A DNA stretch of 64,000 nt from Heterohyrax brucei (GCA_028571685.1 CM053146.1:27067431-27131430); one strand, 5' to 3'; positions 23,333-35,417 are shown, numbered from the stretch's first letter. Program-made: numbers and translations. The notes: generated by a model not told the origin, from the sequence alone.

Positions 23333-23779
23333 AAAAAAAAAATTAATTTTAAAAATAATCTATATACTTTTTAAGGTAAATACCTTATAATAATGTTTCC
23401 ACAAGGTGTGCAAACAGTTAAATTTTGGAACAAATTGTCGGTATCTTAGAAGAACTTCCTCCCATCTCCTAAGTGCTTTTATTTAAATTATTATTTAATG
23501 GACTACTTTGAAGCTGAAGTATAATTTATAGATCAGAATATGTTTGATTTCTTGGGAAATAGTCTTCTCAACGATGTCTGTTAGAAACAAGTTGGCATCC
23601 CCAAACCGATATATTTTCCTTCAGTTAAAATATATTCCACTGCAACTATGAACATCATGTATTGTCAATCATATATTGAACATCAGGAAAAAGTCACAGT
23701 TGTTGCATTTGTAGAAGTTTCTGGCAACTCAAAGTAGAGGTTCCTCTGCAACTGAGTAACATTGCTGTCCAGAAAAAAA
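23333..23779. other. Non-coding DNA, nothing recognised
   Basis: AT-rich sequence after an A-run at 23333-23342. No element could be named. Confidence 0.4.
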
Positions 23780-24510
23780 CAATGTTGTTGTTGTTAGGTG
23801 CCGTTGAGTAGGTTTTGACTCATACTGATCCTGTGAACAACAGAACAAAACAATGTCTTCTCTTGCACAATGTCCACAATGGTTTTCATGCTTAAGTGCA
23901 TTGTTGCAGCCACTGTGTCAATCCATCTCATCAACAGTCTTCCTCTTTTCAGTTGACCCTCTACTCTACCAAACACAAAGTCCTTCTCCAGTGACTGATC
24001 CTTTCTGACAACACGTCCACAGTATGCAAAGACACTGTCTTGCCATCTTTGCTTCCAAGGGACACTTGGTTGTACTTCTTCCAGAACAGATCTCTTTGTT
24101 CTTTTGGCGGTCCATGCTACATATGACATTCTCCTCCTACACCACAATTCAAAGACATCAACTCTTCTTTTGTCTTCTTTGTTCATTGTCCAGGTTTTGC
24201 GTGCATGTGATGCAATTGAAAATACTATGGCTTAGGTCAGGTGCATTTTAGTCTCCAAGGTGACATCCTTACTTTTGAATACTTTAAATAAGTCCTTTGC
24301 AGCTATTTTCCAAGTGCAATGCGTCTTTTGACTTCTTGACTGCTGCTTCCATGAACGCTGATTGTGGACCTAAGTAAAATGAAATCCTTGACAACCTCAA
24401 CCTTTTCTCTGTTTGTGACAATGTTGCTTACTGGTCTAATTGTGAGGATTTTGGTTTTCCCGATGTTGAGGTGTAATGCATACTGAAAGCTGTGATCTTT
24501 TACCTTGCCT
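23780..24510 (-). pseudogene. RTE-type LINE, C-terminal coding region with a surviving 130-codon frame
   Basis: This antisense RTE copy starts on the left with (TTG)n, the complement of the RTE (CAA)n tail, and keeps the longest RTE frame of the window: 24186-23794 encodes 130 residues of the C-terminal region after RT, with motifs VDVFELWCRRR, WTAKRTKRSVLE and RWIDTVAATM. A second frame at 24480-24303 covers the end of RT (LHLNIGKTKILT, GSSSQEVKRRIALGK). A frameshift and stops separate them. The N-terminal endonuclease and most of RT are absent (5' truncation). Non-functional. Confidence 0.85.
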
Positions 24511-25004
24511 TCAAAAACAGTGATGATAAAATATGTATTGTTACTTTTAAATAGAACAAGTACACTAATAGCAATACCAGACAAAATATTACAAGAAAAG
24601 AAAACTGGGTCTTAATATCTCTCACAAAGATAGCTACAAAGATCCTCAACAAAGTATTAGCATATTAAATCTAAAAGTATTTAAAAATAATTATGCACCG
24701 TGACCAGTTGGGATTTATTCCCAGTATGCAAGCTTGGTTCAATATTGGAAAGTCAATTAATGTAATCTACCACATCAATACACAAAAGAGGAAAAATGAT
24801 ACGCTAGTACCCACTGATACCAGAAAAATTTTTGATGAAACCTAACACTCATTCACATTAAAAATGATACAAAAAGTAAGAGTAGAGATTTTTCAACTTC
24901 ATGAAAAATATGTACAAAAACCCTCAACTAATATAGTACATAATAATCAGACAGTAGATGTTCTACCTGTAAGACTGAGAACATGCCTAGCAAGTCCTTT
25001 CTCC

Positions 25005-26397
25005 TGTCTTAGTCATCTAACACCATAACAGAAAAAACAGAAGTGGATGGCTTTAAAAAGAGAAATTTTATTCTGCCACAGTCTAGTAACTAGAACTCCA
25101 AATTCAGAGCATCAGCTCCAGTAAAAGGCTTTCTCTGTTGGCTCTGGAGAAAGGTCCTTGTCATGAATATTCCCCTGGAATTGGAATTTCTGAGGCTGAC
25201 GGTCCTTAGGTCCTTTCCACAGGATTCACTGTGCTCACAGCACTGTTTCTTGGTAGTATGAGATCCCCTAAGTCTCTCAGCTAGCTTCTTTCTTTTATAT
25301 CTCTAGAGATTGCCCCAAAGCACAATACAATCTTACACATCAAATGCTACCCTACCAACACAACTACCACCTCTCTACCCATTAACATTGCAGAAGCAGG
25401 ATTTACAACATTTAGGAACATAACACAGTACCTGGAATCATGGCCTAGACAAAGTGCTACATATTTGAGGAGGAGGCACAATTCAATCCATGGCATTCTA
25501 CCCTTTGTCTCCCAAAATGTTACATCCTTGCAACATACAAAACATACTCACCCAACTACAGCAAAATTTTAAGACCAAATTCAGAAATCCCTCTTGAACT
25601 GTGAAATATAGATCACAAATCATCTGTTTCCAAAATATAGTGGCAGAATAGGCACAAGCTGGATACATCTATTACCGACGTGATAAATGACAAGGAAGAA
25701 GGCATAACAGGCACCAGACAAATTAGCGGAACACATTACACTAGACCACTAGGCTTCGAAAATAACCTCCCATGCTCTGAGACATTTTACACAATGACCC
25801 TGCCTTCCAGATTCTAGGTGCTGGCCACACTCTCCAGATTCTGAATGGAGGCAGCTTGGCCCTGGGTTACAGTTCTGCCTTCTAGGCCCCGTCACTAGGA
25901 CAGCAACTGTGCTCCCTTGACTTCAGACACAACCATTTTCCTATTCCATCTGAGTGACGGCTCAATCCTTAGAAACACCGAAGACAATAATAGATCCACC
26001 CTTGGAGACACCTCTTGAGATGGAAGCAGCTCAGCTCCTCGTGCTCCTTGTCACTTTGACTTCTGCTTCCTGTGGCCTATAAACCTGGGCCACATACTCA
26101 CGTCTGCTCTGCTGGGGCAAGTGCTCCAAATCTCTGTCGCTCCACCACTAAACGCCCAGAAGCATCCTGTTCTGCCAAAAAACCTCCTGCGAAAAGGCAC
26201 TCAACTCTCTCCCTCTAGGGGTTGACTCTAGAGCTGCCTCCTGCTGATCTGGTTCTGTGTTACCAGTTCACTGTTACTTTGTCTTACCACTTGCTACTTT
26301 CTCTGGTGTTAACAGAACTCTTCAGTTTCATCCGAGTTTTCTATCCATGCGCAGCTTCTCCATTTTAAGATTTGTTAGAGCACCAATTCAATCCATG
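25005..26397 (-). mobile_element. MaLR provirus remnant, antisense: LTR plus internal region
   Basis: An LTR of the same family as those at 33479, 35665, 58248 and 61184 occupies 25005-25494. It continues directly into about 900 bases resembling MaLR internal (gag-like, non-autonomous) sequence, antisense. The second LTR is reduced to its terminal caattcaatccatgg, at 26382-26396. L1 ORF2 is collinear on either side, and a ctcc/ctcct match at the two borders is consistent with a 5-bp duplication. No open frame remains. Confidence 0.72.
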
Positions 26398-26729
26398 GTG
26401 ACTCCTAATCAGTGTTGTCTTGTATATCTCAACTAATGCAGTAAGACCAAAGAAAGTTACATAATTTGAAATAAAGAAATAGATTGATTTTTATTTACAG
26501 ATGAATCTTTTTTAAATGTGGAAAATTAGAAAGCCGCTCTTGGAACTAATATACAACTATACTAAAGTTGCATGATACAAGATCAATACATCCAAATTAG
26601 TTACTTTCCTATGTACTGACAATGAAGAATTGCATTTCAAAATTAAAAAAAACAACACAGTACAATTTACAGTTTCACTAAAAAAAATTACTTAAATATA
26701 AACACAAAAAATGTGCATAATTTATATAA

Positions 26730-26765
26730 TGAAGTGCCATCGAGTCATATGCAAGTCTTACTCAT
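26730..26765 (-). mobile_element. Possible short AfroSINE tail fragment
   Basis: About 35 bases beginning gaagtgccatcgagtcat resemble the 3'-terminal part of the SINE, antisense, within the old L1. Too short for certainty. Confidence 0.35.
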
Positions 26766-27011
26766 ATGCAGAAAATGAAACACTGATGAAATGAATAGAT
26801 GTTTAATATTCCTAAGAGATTAATTCTTGCCATTTATCTACATAGTAAATGTAATCCAAATTAAAATCTAAGAAGCTATGTTATATATCTCACAGAATGA
26901 TTTTTAAGTTTATAAAGAAAAGCAAAACACCTGGAAAAATCTATTCTCTTAGGCTAGATTCTCTAGAGAAACAGAAGCATCTCTCATCCTGTATTTGTAT
27001 AACATACACAC

Positions 27012-27062
27012 ACGTGTAACTCTGGTGATGCAGTGGTTAAGAGCTTGGCTTTTTGAGAAGCT
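27012..27062 (+). mobile_element. AfroSINE head fragment
   Basis: About 35-50 bases match the SINE head (aactctggtgatgcagtgg and gttaagagcttggct). The rest of the SINE is absent, which is unusual because SINE truncation normally removes the head. Confidence 0.6.
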
Positions 27063-27186
27063 GGCAAAACCAAAATCCAAAGATCAGTTGCTAACTCCAG
27101 TCCCAGAAACTGAGATTGGATGGACAGGAGCTGTCTTCAGGATTCAGAGCAAACAAAAGCCCATGAGGCTTTCCAGAAAGTTTACA

Positions 27187-27729
27187 TAAGAGTACTGTCA
27201 ATCACATTCATGATCTCACCCTAGAAAAAGTGTTACATACCTCACTGCTGAATATCACTAAGGTCACCTTTGAGGTACTCTCCTTGGGAAGCTGTGCACT
27301 GATGCTAGTTCCTAGTCAACTCTTCAAACCAATTTTGGAACTCTTTTTCTGGAATGGCCATCAGAACTGTCATCGTATTACCCTTGATGCCCTGAATGTT
27401 ATCAAAATATCTTCTTTACAGTATTTCCTTTAACTTCTCATAGAGAAAAAAGTCACTGGGGGCCAGATCTGGTAAGTTATTTGTTTACTGGCTAAAAACT
27501 CCTTCACAGACAACTATATAATTAAGTTTGCCAACATGCCACTGCGCCAGCACGCACAACAATCATTCCAGAGAGAGTTCCAAAATTGACGGAAGGGTGG
27601 ACTACATACTGGCGTCAGTGCATAGTTTCCCAAGGGGTGTACATCAAAGGTGACTGGGATGATATTCAACAAGGAGGTGTGTAGTACTTAAAACAATTAA
27701 GTTCCCAGACTTAATTGTCACCCTTTGTA
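27187..27729. mobile_element. Composite near-palindromic mariner derivative, copy 1 (543 bp)
   Basis: The element begins and ends with TA and has inverted ends of about 170 bases: 27187-27362 and 27558-27729, both corresponding to the transposase 3' side of the mariner at 32010-33275. Between them are a remnant of the transposase C-terminus (minus strand) and, near 27520-27540, an internal sequence resembling the 5' terminal inverted repeat. The same architecture and junction occur at 34860-35417 and 42383-42933. No intact frame. Confidence 0.8.
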
Positions 27730-28459
27730 AATTGGATACAGTTCACTACCTCCCTCCCAGGAAAATCTCTTTCCACTGATTGGTTACTTACAACAGATTC
27801 CATCATGGAGGTGATCACATTATATCAGTTATCATGAAGACATGATTGCATCATTATATGACTGCCAAACTAGATCATAACTGCCAAAATCACTGAGAAT
27901 CATATCCAGCCAAGTAGACACGCAACCTTAACAATCATGTTACTGAAAAATAATAAAATGGTTGGAGGGCTCAATTGTCAGGTTAAAGACTATTTTAAAG
28001 TTATGGTAATTAAGAGAGAATAATACTATTGAAAGAATATACACACAGATCAATGAGGCCTCGTAAATAAACCTATCAGTATAGTCAATTGTTTTTTGAT
28101 GACACTAGAAAAGGAATTCAATACTGAAAGAAAAGACTTCAGCAATTAATGTTGGAACAACTGGAAGGACATACATAAAACAAATCTAGACAAAGATTTA
28201 GTCAAAAATTAACTCAAAGTGTATCACAAACTAACATACAAAATGCAAAACTCCAAAATTTCTAGAAGAAAAAGAGGGAAAGTCTTTCTGACCTTGGATT
28301 TGGTGATGAGATTTTAGGAATAATATCAAAAGCAATATCTATGTAAGACAGTCAGTTGAATTTTATTAAAATGAAAATATTTTGTTCTGAAAAAGAATGA
28401 CAATACAATCCACAGACGAGTATAAAACATTTGCAGAATACCTATATCCAGATATGGAC

Positions 28460-28770
28460 CAGTAACTTGAAATTTGCCTCCAAAATTGCAGGGTACTGAT
28501 AGACCAAACAGAGACGAGGGCAACTCCAGTGTGATGGCAAAGGACTTTTAGTAGAGAGACATAAATACAACAAAATCGTACCTGGTAGCCACAGGACCAA
28601 AGTTCTCCTGGGAGGGCAGAGGTTTGATAGTGGTGAATAGTGGCTCCACGCCAGGGGCTAAGAACAAATGCAAACTGTAGTGAACTGGCTGACCACATGA
28701 GGGCGCTCATGTCCAGGTTTGCGAAGCTTGTTTTCCTCAGTTCACACCCGTCCCTCAGGCAAGGCTGGCT
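28460..28770 (-). repeat. Left LTR-like repeat of the unclassified element
   Basis: Pairs with 30515-30825 as a direct repeat of about 310 bases, with scattered mismatches and small indels indicating great age. Confidence 0.6.
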
Positions 28771-29867
28771 CTTAAAATCTGGCGTATTTTCTCTCTTGTT
28801 CACAGTACAAGAGTCCTCGTTTCTTCCCCATTAGGAACAGATGTAAAGGTGGGATTGGCCAGAGTCTCATAGAGAGGTCAAATTTTCTATGCTGTCCAGC
28901 ATTTTCTAATGACAGTGGTAGTCCATGTGTGCAGGCCTAGTCTAGAATGGTTTGTGAATATTCATAGGCCGTCTTCTCTTAAATCCATGAATTTGTTGTC
29001 TGTGCCCATCTTTGCACTGGAGCACAGGAAGCTTCAGCCTCTGCAGTCAGTTGGCAAAAAATGGTCTGCTTGTTGTTTTCTCCTCCCAGCATAGAAGACT
29101 GTCAGGCCACCATCCACACAAGTAACAAAAGCTTATCAGGAGCAGAGTCTTTGTTTTTTTTTTTTTTTTGTCCGGATGTCTCACACACATAGAGTCTTGT
29201 TGTATACTTGTATTTCCATCTGAGTGTTGTCAATAGACAGTTCCATAGCCCACTTCACAGTTTCCATGTACCAAAAATGACACTAACTGCTTGAATGCAA
29301 AAGTTTACAAAGGTGCACATTAGTATGTCAACACCATCAGAACATATAAGAGAGGTTACTTGGGGCCCCAAAGGGACTTACTCATTGTCACGCTTGGGTA
29401 AGAGTCTTAATGACAGTGGCAAATTCAGATCCAAAAGCTGTCCTTATTTTGGTGCCAGGTGTTACAGAGATAACAGTAACCTGTGCAATGATATCTAAAA
29501 ACCCAACACATACAATTCATTTAATCACTGAACTTTAATTGTAATATAAAGGCCTTTGGTTCTTCCTGGTGATAGAGGGGCCCTGGCTTAATCCTCAGTC
29601 TATATTATTTCTGAGAGTCAGAAGATCTGGGAGAAGTCGGCAGATACCTCAGTCATTTGTGGAGCCATGCCCCAACCATACCAACGGTTAGCATAGGCTC
29701 AGCCCAGTTGCCTGGTAACTGCCCAGTTCCACTTACCACTATAGCTGTGACTGTGCTGCTGCTTGGTTCTGCTGACAGGGGCAGTTAAAAGAGAATTCCA
29801 GAGAGCACATCTAAAATCTTTTCAAGGCATCTTAATGCTAGCTGTCTTACAGGACGTTTTACTTCCC

Positions 29868-29882
29868 CCCCCACCCCCCGGG
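29868..29882. repeat. C-rich run
   Basis: Two runs of C separated by one A followed by gg. The complement is a G-run tract that could in principle form a G-rich structure, but only two long runs exist. Confidence 0.6.
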
Positions 29883-30514
29883 TTTCAACTCTTGCTTTAC
29901 TCTGGGTGTTCCAGTGTTTTCTCCAGTTCAGGGACCTATTTAGCCCCTACAGCTACCCCCAGTCTCATGGTGGGAAGACTGAGCAATGTTAGGGAATTGT
30001 TCCTCCAGCCCTTGAACTGCCCGTCTTTACAAACCGACAGGTGGGCTTTGCTGGTTATTCATCCTATTCACAGACGTGGCTGATCAATGTGGCTAAACAC
30101 AACTGCCTCATATCTCTTTCTAACTGTAACACTTTCTGAAAAGCCTTCACACATATTTCAGTAACTATGTGAGATTCACTGGCCTGCTGGACAGCCCAGA
30201 GCAGTGACCGTTCCCCAGTCACCACTGCTCTCCTAGCTTCTTTTCCGCATTGATGAAGGCACACTTCTGCAAGGAACTGGGCCATGCCTCTTGGCACTTT
30301 TGGGTGTCCGCATATTCTGCCCAACATGAGATTTCGTTCTCAGAAAAGAATACAGACTAGATTTCCCCACATGGCAATGAGAGATCCACCTGAGCGTATG
30401 GGCCGGAACTCTCAACACGGAAGTCACCGATTCAGGATTTCTCTTGCAGAGTCTTCACTCTCACTCACCATTTTCTCAGTCTCTTGGCTGGCTCACCAGT
30501 TACCTTAGTATGGG

Positions 30515-30825
30515 CAGGCAACTTGAAATTTGGCTTGCACAAATAGTGCAATGATGTCAAAGAAATAGGCAGCCAACTTCAATGTAACTGCTAAGGAGTT
30601 TGAGAGACTTATGTATGAAACACTCCCTGGCTGCCTGCCACACAACCAAAGCAGGACTCTGTGCCGTGCAGTGGGAGGGCAGAAGTTTTACACTGGTAAT
30701 GGATAATAGTGGCTCCATACCAGGAATTTATGTAAGCCTGAAGTGAAAAGGCAGTTATGTTCAGTCCCACAAAGCTTGTTTCCACTGCAACACATGTGAT
30801 AAGGAACTTCATGCCCCAAGACGAG
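30515..30825 (-). repeat. Right LTR-like repeat of the unclassified element
   Basis: Direct-repeat partner of 28460-28770. A SINE fragment abuts its right edge at about 30838. Confidence 0.6.
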
Positions 30826-30837
30826 GCAACAGTTATT

Positions 30838-31015
30838 GTCCTCAGCTGCTAACGAGAAGGTGAGAAGTTCAAGTCCACCCAAAGGCACCTCAGAAAAAGG
30901 ACGTGGTGTTTTCCTTCCAAAATGTCAGCCATCAAAAGTCTTACGGAGCACATTTCTACTCTGACATACATGGGGTCACCATAAGTCAGAACTGATGGCA
31001 AGTGGACTGGAAAGG
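30838..31015 (+). mobile_element. AfroSINE, sense, missing its head
   Basis: Sense SINE starting inside the tRNA-like part (gctgctaacgagaaggtgag) and reaching the typical end (gtcagaactgatggcaagtgg) with a diverged middle. Confidence 0.7.
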
Positions 31016-32009
31016 GCTTATATTTAAAATACACAAAAACCATTAAATCTCAACAATAAGAAGACAACCACATTAAGAATGGGCAAGGAAAACACAGAGA
31101 TAGCAAATAAACGTATAATGCAGTATTCACTACCATTTTTCCTTAGATGGTGCAAATTAAAATAATAATGTGATATCGCATCTCACACAGTAGAATGGCT
31201 AAACCACCTCCACTCCACTCCACCTACTCCACTCACAAATTTGACTATACCGATTGTTGGTGAGCCACAGAAACTTTCATTTATTGATGGCAGGAATGAC
31301 AATGGCTGATTACTTTGTATGCCAGCTTAACAGTCACAAAATTAAATAGCCTTGCCACATGACTTAGAAATCACACTCTTCAGTAGTTATCGAACTGGTT
31401 CCAGAACTTAACATCTATGTGAAAACAAGCATTGGGACATTAATAGCATTTTTTTCCACAGTCACCAAAATATCTTTTAACAGAAAAATGCATAAACAAA
31501 CTCTAATATAACCATGAAAATAGAATATTATTCAACTGTTCAACAATTAAAAAAAAACAAACAAGCAAATCATACATAAAATTAACAAATCTTTAGTACT
31601 CATCACTCGGTAAGAGAAGCTAGTATGAGAAGGGAGAAGATAACCTGATCTATTATTTCCTTTGCTGACAAACAGGAAAAAAGCAAAACTATAGGGCTCT
31701 TAAGCATAACAATGGTTGTGGGGGGGGGTCCCCTGTAAGGACAGAGTTGAAAGGATAACCCATAGCTTTTCTTTCATTTTTGTTGTTGTTTGTTTGTTTT
31801 TGGTTTTTGATCGTTTGTTTGTTTTCTGTTTTTGAGAGGTGAGACTAATCTGTGTGACACTGTAATGGTGACTATATGACACTATTCATGTTTCAAATGT
31901 CATAGAACTTTAAAGTAAAACACAGTGAACTTTATTCAAATTCAAATTAAATTATCTTAGATGAAAGGAAGGGCAAGATACAATATAGAAGAAGTCAGAA
32001 CAACTGGAT

Positions 32010-33275
32010 TATGAAGTTGTGACGATTAAGTTCACGAACTCATCTTAGAAAAAGTGTTACACGCCTCATTGCTGAATATCACTACAGTCACCTTCAGCAT
32101 ACTCTGCTTGGGAAGCTGTGCACTGATGCCAGCACCTGACCCACCCTTCAATGCCGTTTTGGAACTCTTCTTCTGGAATGGCCATAAGAGCTATCATTGT
32201 ACTACGCTTCATAACTTGAATGTCACCAAAATATTTCCTTTCAATATTTCCTTTATCTTCAAGTAAAGATAAAAGTCATTGGGGGCTAGATCAGGTGAGT
32301 AGGGAGGGTATTCCAATATAGTTCTTTGCTTACTGGATGAAAACTCCCTCACAGACAGTGCTGTGGGAGCTGGTGTATTGCTGTGATGTAAGAGACATGA
32401 GTTGCTGGTGAAAGATGCAGGTCATTTTCATCATGTAGCCTTTTTAGCACTTCCAAATAGTGAACTTGGTTAACTGTTTGTCCAGCTGGTAAAAATTCAT
32501 AAGGAACAATCTCTCTGACATCAAAAAATGTTAGAAACATTGTTGTGACTCTTTATTTGGACTGAGAAATTTTTCGGTCATGGAGAATAGACTGACTTCC
32601 ATTGTACACTTTGATGCTTTTTCCAAGATTGTGTTGGCATACCCTTATTTCACCACCAGTGATAACATGGCCCAAACATCATCTTGCCCCTCCCAAAGAC
32701 CGTGGCAAACTTTAGCTCTCCCCTGTTTTTGTTCATTGGTGAGTTTCTTCAGGACCGTTTTTGTACCTACCTTTCTCATGCCAAGACTTTCAGTTAAGAT
32801 TTTCCTGTTTCTCTGTCGATGTTTACCTGGTCTGTAGTGCTTCTCACAATCAGTTGATGATTTCAATGCACAATTTGATGAGTTTTTTTCAATGTTTTCA
32901 TCAGTTCTTCTTGTTGATGGACTCCCATTCTTGCTAACTTCAATGAGAAAAATTTAATGTTTATTTGTTGCTCTATTTCAAGCTCCAACATTCTCATGAA
33001 GGCATAGAAGAGCACGCAACAGCAATAATAAATGCCACTCAGCAAGACATTGCCACATGTCAACACATACACAGCTGTGAGACACTGATATACCAAAGTT
33101 ATGAAATCTTATCAAGTTGTTTGTATATCACAAGTGGTATTGGCACACTCATATTTCACCACCAGTAATAACACAGCCCCGAACATTATCTTGCCCCTCC
33201 AATTCACCAATGCAACAGTGCTGCCAATGTAAGCATATGGTTGCAAGTTTACGAACTTAGTTGTCATACCTCATA
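32010..33275 (-). mobile_element. Near full-length mariner DNA transposon, antisense, inactive
   Basis: About 1.27 kb bounded by TA and by inverted ends (gacgattaagttcacgaact on the left; complementary aagtttacgaacttagttgtc on the right). The transposase gene lies on the minus strand. The element is the reference from which the three composite derivatives in this window can be read. Confidence 0.85.
32160..33200 (-). pseudogene. Mariner transposase remnant
   Basis: Mariner transposases cut and rejoin DNA with a D,D34D catalytic triad and move elements into TA sites. The 63-codon block at 32540-32349 keeps family signature sequence (FFDVREIV, GQTVNQVHYLEVLKRL). Just downstream near 32369-32386 the conserved HDN block reads HSN, so the second catalytic Asp is lost. 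Stops and frameshifts are spread over the gene, and the N-terminal helix-turn-helix part (about 32850-33000) is partly deleted. Confidence 0.8.
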
Positions 33276-33289
33276 AACAAAAGGTACGA

Positions 33290-34600
33290 AGTTTCCTGAA
33301 CACAACTAAACACTTGTAGGGACAGAGTAGCTGGAGGCTAGAGTCTGAGGACTATGGTTTCAGGGAAGGTAATAAAGTTCTGCATCCCACTGTAGTAAAC
33401 AGTGTCTGGAGTCTTTTAAAAACTGGCAAGCAGCCATCTAAGAGGAATCAGTTGGTCCCAGTACACCTGGAGCAAAGGTATTTCAGTCATCTAGTGCTGC
33501 TGTAACATAAATACCACAAAGTAAGTGGCTTTAACAAAGGAAAGTTTATTTTTACACAGTCTGGTAGGCAACAAGTCCAAATTCAAGATGTCCGCTCCAG
33601 GAAAAGGCTTTCCCTTTGTCGGCTCTGGAGGAAAGTCCGGTATTGCATCAGTCTTTGTCCAGGGGTCGTCTTGGCGCAGGAACCTCAGATCTAAAGGACA
33701 TGCTTTGTCTTGGTGCTGCTTCCTTGATAGTGTGAGATTCCCAGTTCTCTGCTTGCTTCTCTTTCCTTTTATCTCTTGTAGGATGAAAGAATTAAGAGTG
33801 GGGCGAGCCATGCTCTAGGGAAACTCCCTTTACAGGGGAGCAGGGAGTTGATCTTATAAAGGGATTTACAGTCCCACCCTAATCCTTTAACATACAGCAC
33901 AGCAAAATCACAAAATGGAAGATAATCGTAGAACACAGAGAATAATGGCCCAGGCAAATGGCTACATATATTTTTGGGGGACACAATTCAATACATGAAA
34001 AAAGAAAAATAAAGAACACACACATACAAAACCAGGAAAATATTAGCACAAGAGAAAAAAGGGACCCTCAAATCAGGGATTCCATCAGCCAGAGACCAAA
34101 AGACTAGATGTTGCCCAGCTAACACAGATGACTGCCCTGACAGGAAATAAAACAGATGGTTCCCGATGGAGCAGGAGAACCCAAATTCACATGAAAAGAA
34201 TAGATTTAATGGTCTGATTGAGACTAGAGGAACCATTGAAGACATGGCTCCCATGCTCTATTAACTCAGAACTAAAACCATTCCCAAAGCCAACTTTTTA
34301 GAAAAAGATTACAATAAACTATAAAATAATAGTTGTGAAGAGTTTGCTTCAGTCACGCAGATATACGAGATTGAATGGGTGTCTCCTGACCAGAAGCAGG
34401 GTGAGAAGGCAAAAAGGGACAGGAAGCTGTTGGAAAAATACAGGAACCCTGAGGTGAAAACAGAGGTACTGGGACACTACAGGAATTGCAGCTAGTGTTA
34501 CATAGCAATATATATACATATGTAAATTTTTGTATGAGAAATTAACTTTAGCTATCTACTTTTACCTAAAGCACAAAAAAGAAAAGGACAAAAGAAAAGG
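33290..34600 (+). mobile_element. Older L1 3' UTR, sense, split by a MaLR LTR
   Basis: Sense 3' UTR of an older L1 subfamily related to, but distinct from, the young 3' UTR. The left part (33290-33478) shares ggacagagtagct and gtctggagtctt blocks with 39070-39220. The right part (34000-34600) ends near 34585 in an A-rich tail. It is split by the LTR at 33479-33999. No ORF2 precedes it, so the insertion is 5'-truncated. Confidence 0.65.
33479..33999 (-). mobile_element. MaLR-type solo LTR, antisense
   Basis: About 520 bases, collinear with the LTRs at 61184-61705 and 58248-58750: terminal block, a tttattttta polyadenylation-like region on the left, and the gggggacacaattcaat block on the right. 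No internal sequence. Weak frames of 97-106 codons on both strands are chance. Confidence 0.8.
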
Positions 34601-34859
34601 ATGCATGATTTCAATCACATTAGGATCAGCCAACTGTTAGTTTTAATTCTATTTCCTTCTCATCTCCTTAAAAGCTTCATTGTAACTAGCTTGCTTAGAG
34701 CAATTTGTTTTTTTAGAAAGTAAAATGATCTCATTGCCTGTGTACAGAATAACTTCTTGAATAAATTTTGTCTATTTTAAAGATAAATAAGTAAAATACA
34801 ATCCTTTAGGGGACTGGAATATGACAGGATGAAATGCAGAACATTCCAAAGAATCTCAC

Positions 34860-35417
34860 TACCAGGCCTGACAATTAAGTCAAAGAATATAGTTGTTGTA
34901 AGTGCTTAATACCTAGTGCTGAGTATCACTACAGTCACCTTCCACGTACTCCCCTTGGGAAGCTATGCACCCAAGCCAGTGCCTAGTCAACCCTTCAAAG
35001 CAATTTTGGAACCCTTTCTGGAATGCCCATTGCCTATGGTGGCAAGATGTGGGTTCATGAACTTAGTTGTAAAGTTGTGAAGGAATTTTTAGACAGTGAA
35101 CAAATAACTGTGTCGGTATACCCTCCCTACTTACCTGATCTGACCCTCAATGACATTTTTCTTTACCTAAAAATAAAGAAAATATTGAAAGGAAGACATT
35201 TTGATGACATTCAGGACATCACAGTTAATAAGACAACAGCTCTGATGGCCATTCCAGAAAGAGTTCCCAAACAGCTTTGAAGCATGGACTAGGAGTTGGC
35301 ATCAGTTCATAGCTTCCCAAGAGGAGTACTTCAAAGGTGATCGTAGTGATATTTAGCACCGAGGCACGTAGCACTTTTTCTAGGATGAGTTCACAAACTT
35401 AATTGGCAGTCCTTGTA
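34860..35417. mobile_element. Composite near-palindromic mariner derivative, copy 2 (558 bp)
   Basis: TA-bounded element with inverted ends at about 34860-35028 and 35247-35417, in the opposite orientation to copies 1 and 3. An 85-codon plus-strand frame at 35023-35280 keeps the transposase C-terminus, including PDLTLNDIFLYLKIK (which carries the third catalytic Asp position) and KGRHFDDIQDI. It cannot be functional because the N-terminal and central domains are missing. Confidence 0.83.

Larger units (their letters stand above)
26945..27943 (-). mobile_element. ERVL-type (MLT2-like) LTR, antisense, with nested insertions
   Basis: The left block (cttaggctagattctctagag) and right block (near 27730-27943) match the antisense LTR at 45625-46186 and the sense LTR at 4457-5128. 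A SINE head fragment (27012-27062) and a composite mariner (27187-27729) are inserted in it. The LTR lies in turn in the old sense L1. Confidence 0.7.
28460..30825 (-). mobile_element. Unclassified LTR element with two LTR-like ends
   Basis: Segments 28460-28770 and 30515-30825 are diverged direct repeats: both contain, in order, caacttgaaatttg-like, ggagggcagaggtttg-like and aatagtggctcca blocks. The roughly 1.75 kb between them holds no known domain. One 87-codon minus-strand frame at 30327-30064 has protein-like composition and may be gag-related, but I cannot assign it. The element sits inside the old sense L1, which resumes after a SINE at 31018. Minus orientation is tentative. It could be an old ERV1 or MaLR-type element. 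Confidence 0.55.
24540..31960 (+). mobile_element. Old L1, sense, split into four pieces by LTR elements
   Basis: Sense L1 ORF2 sequence (RT region) runs 24540-25004, resumes 26400-26944, then 27945-28459, and ends with the C-terminal part and 3' UTR at 31018-31960. The order of pieces is collinear with L1 ORF2, so this is one ancient insertion. It is split by a MaLR provirus remnant, an ERVL-type LTR and an unclassified LTR element followed by a SINE fragment. All coding capacity is lost. Confidence 0.75.

Noticed and set aside
32010-33275. Active or domesticated mariner transposase
   Set aside because: The gene is frameshifted, the HDN catalytic block reads HSN, and part of the N-terminal domain is missing.
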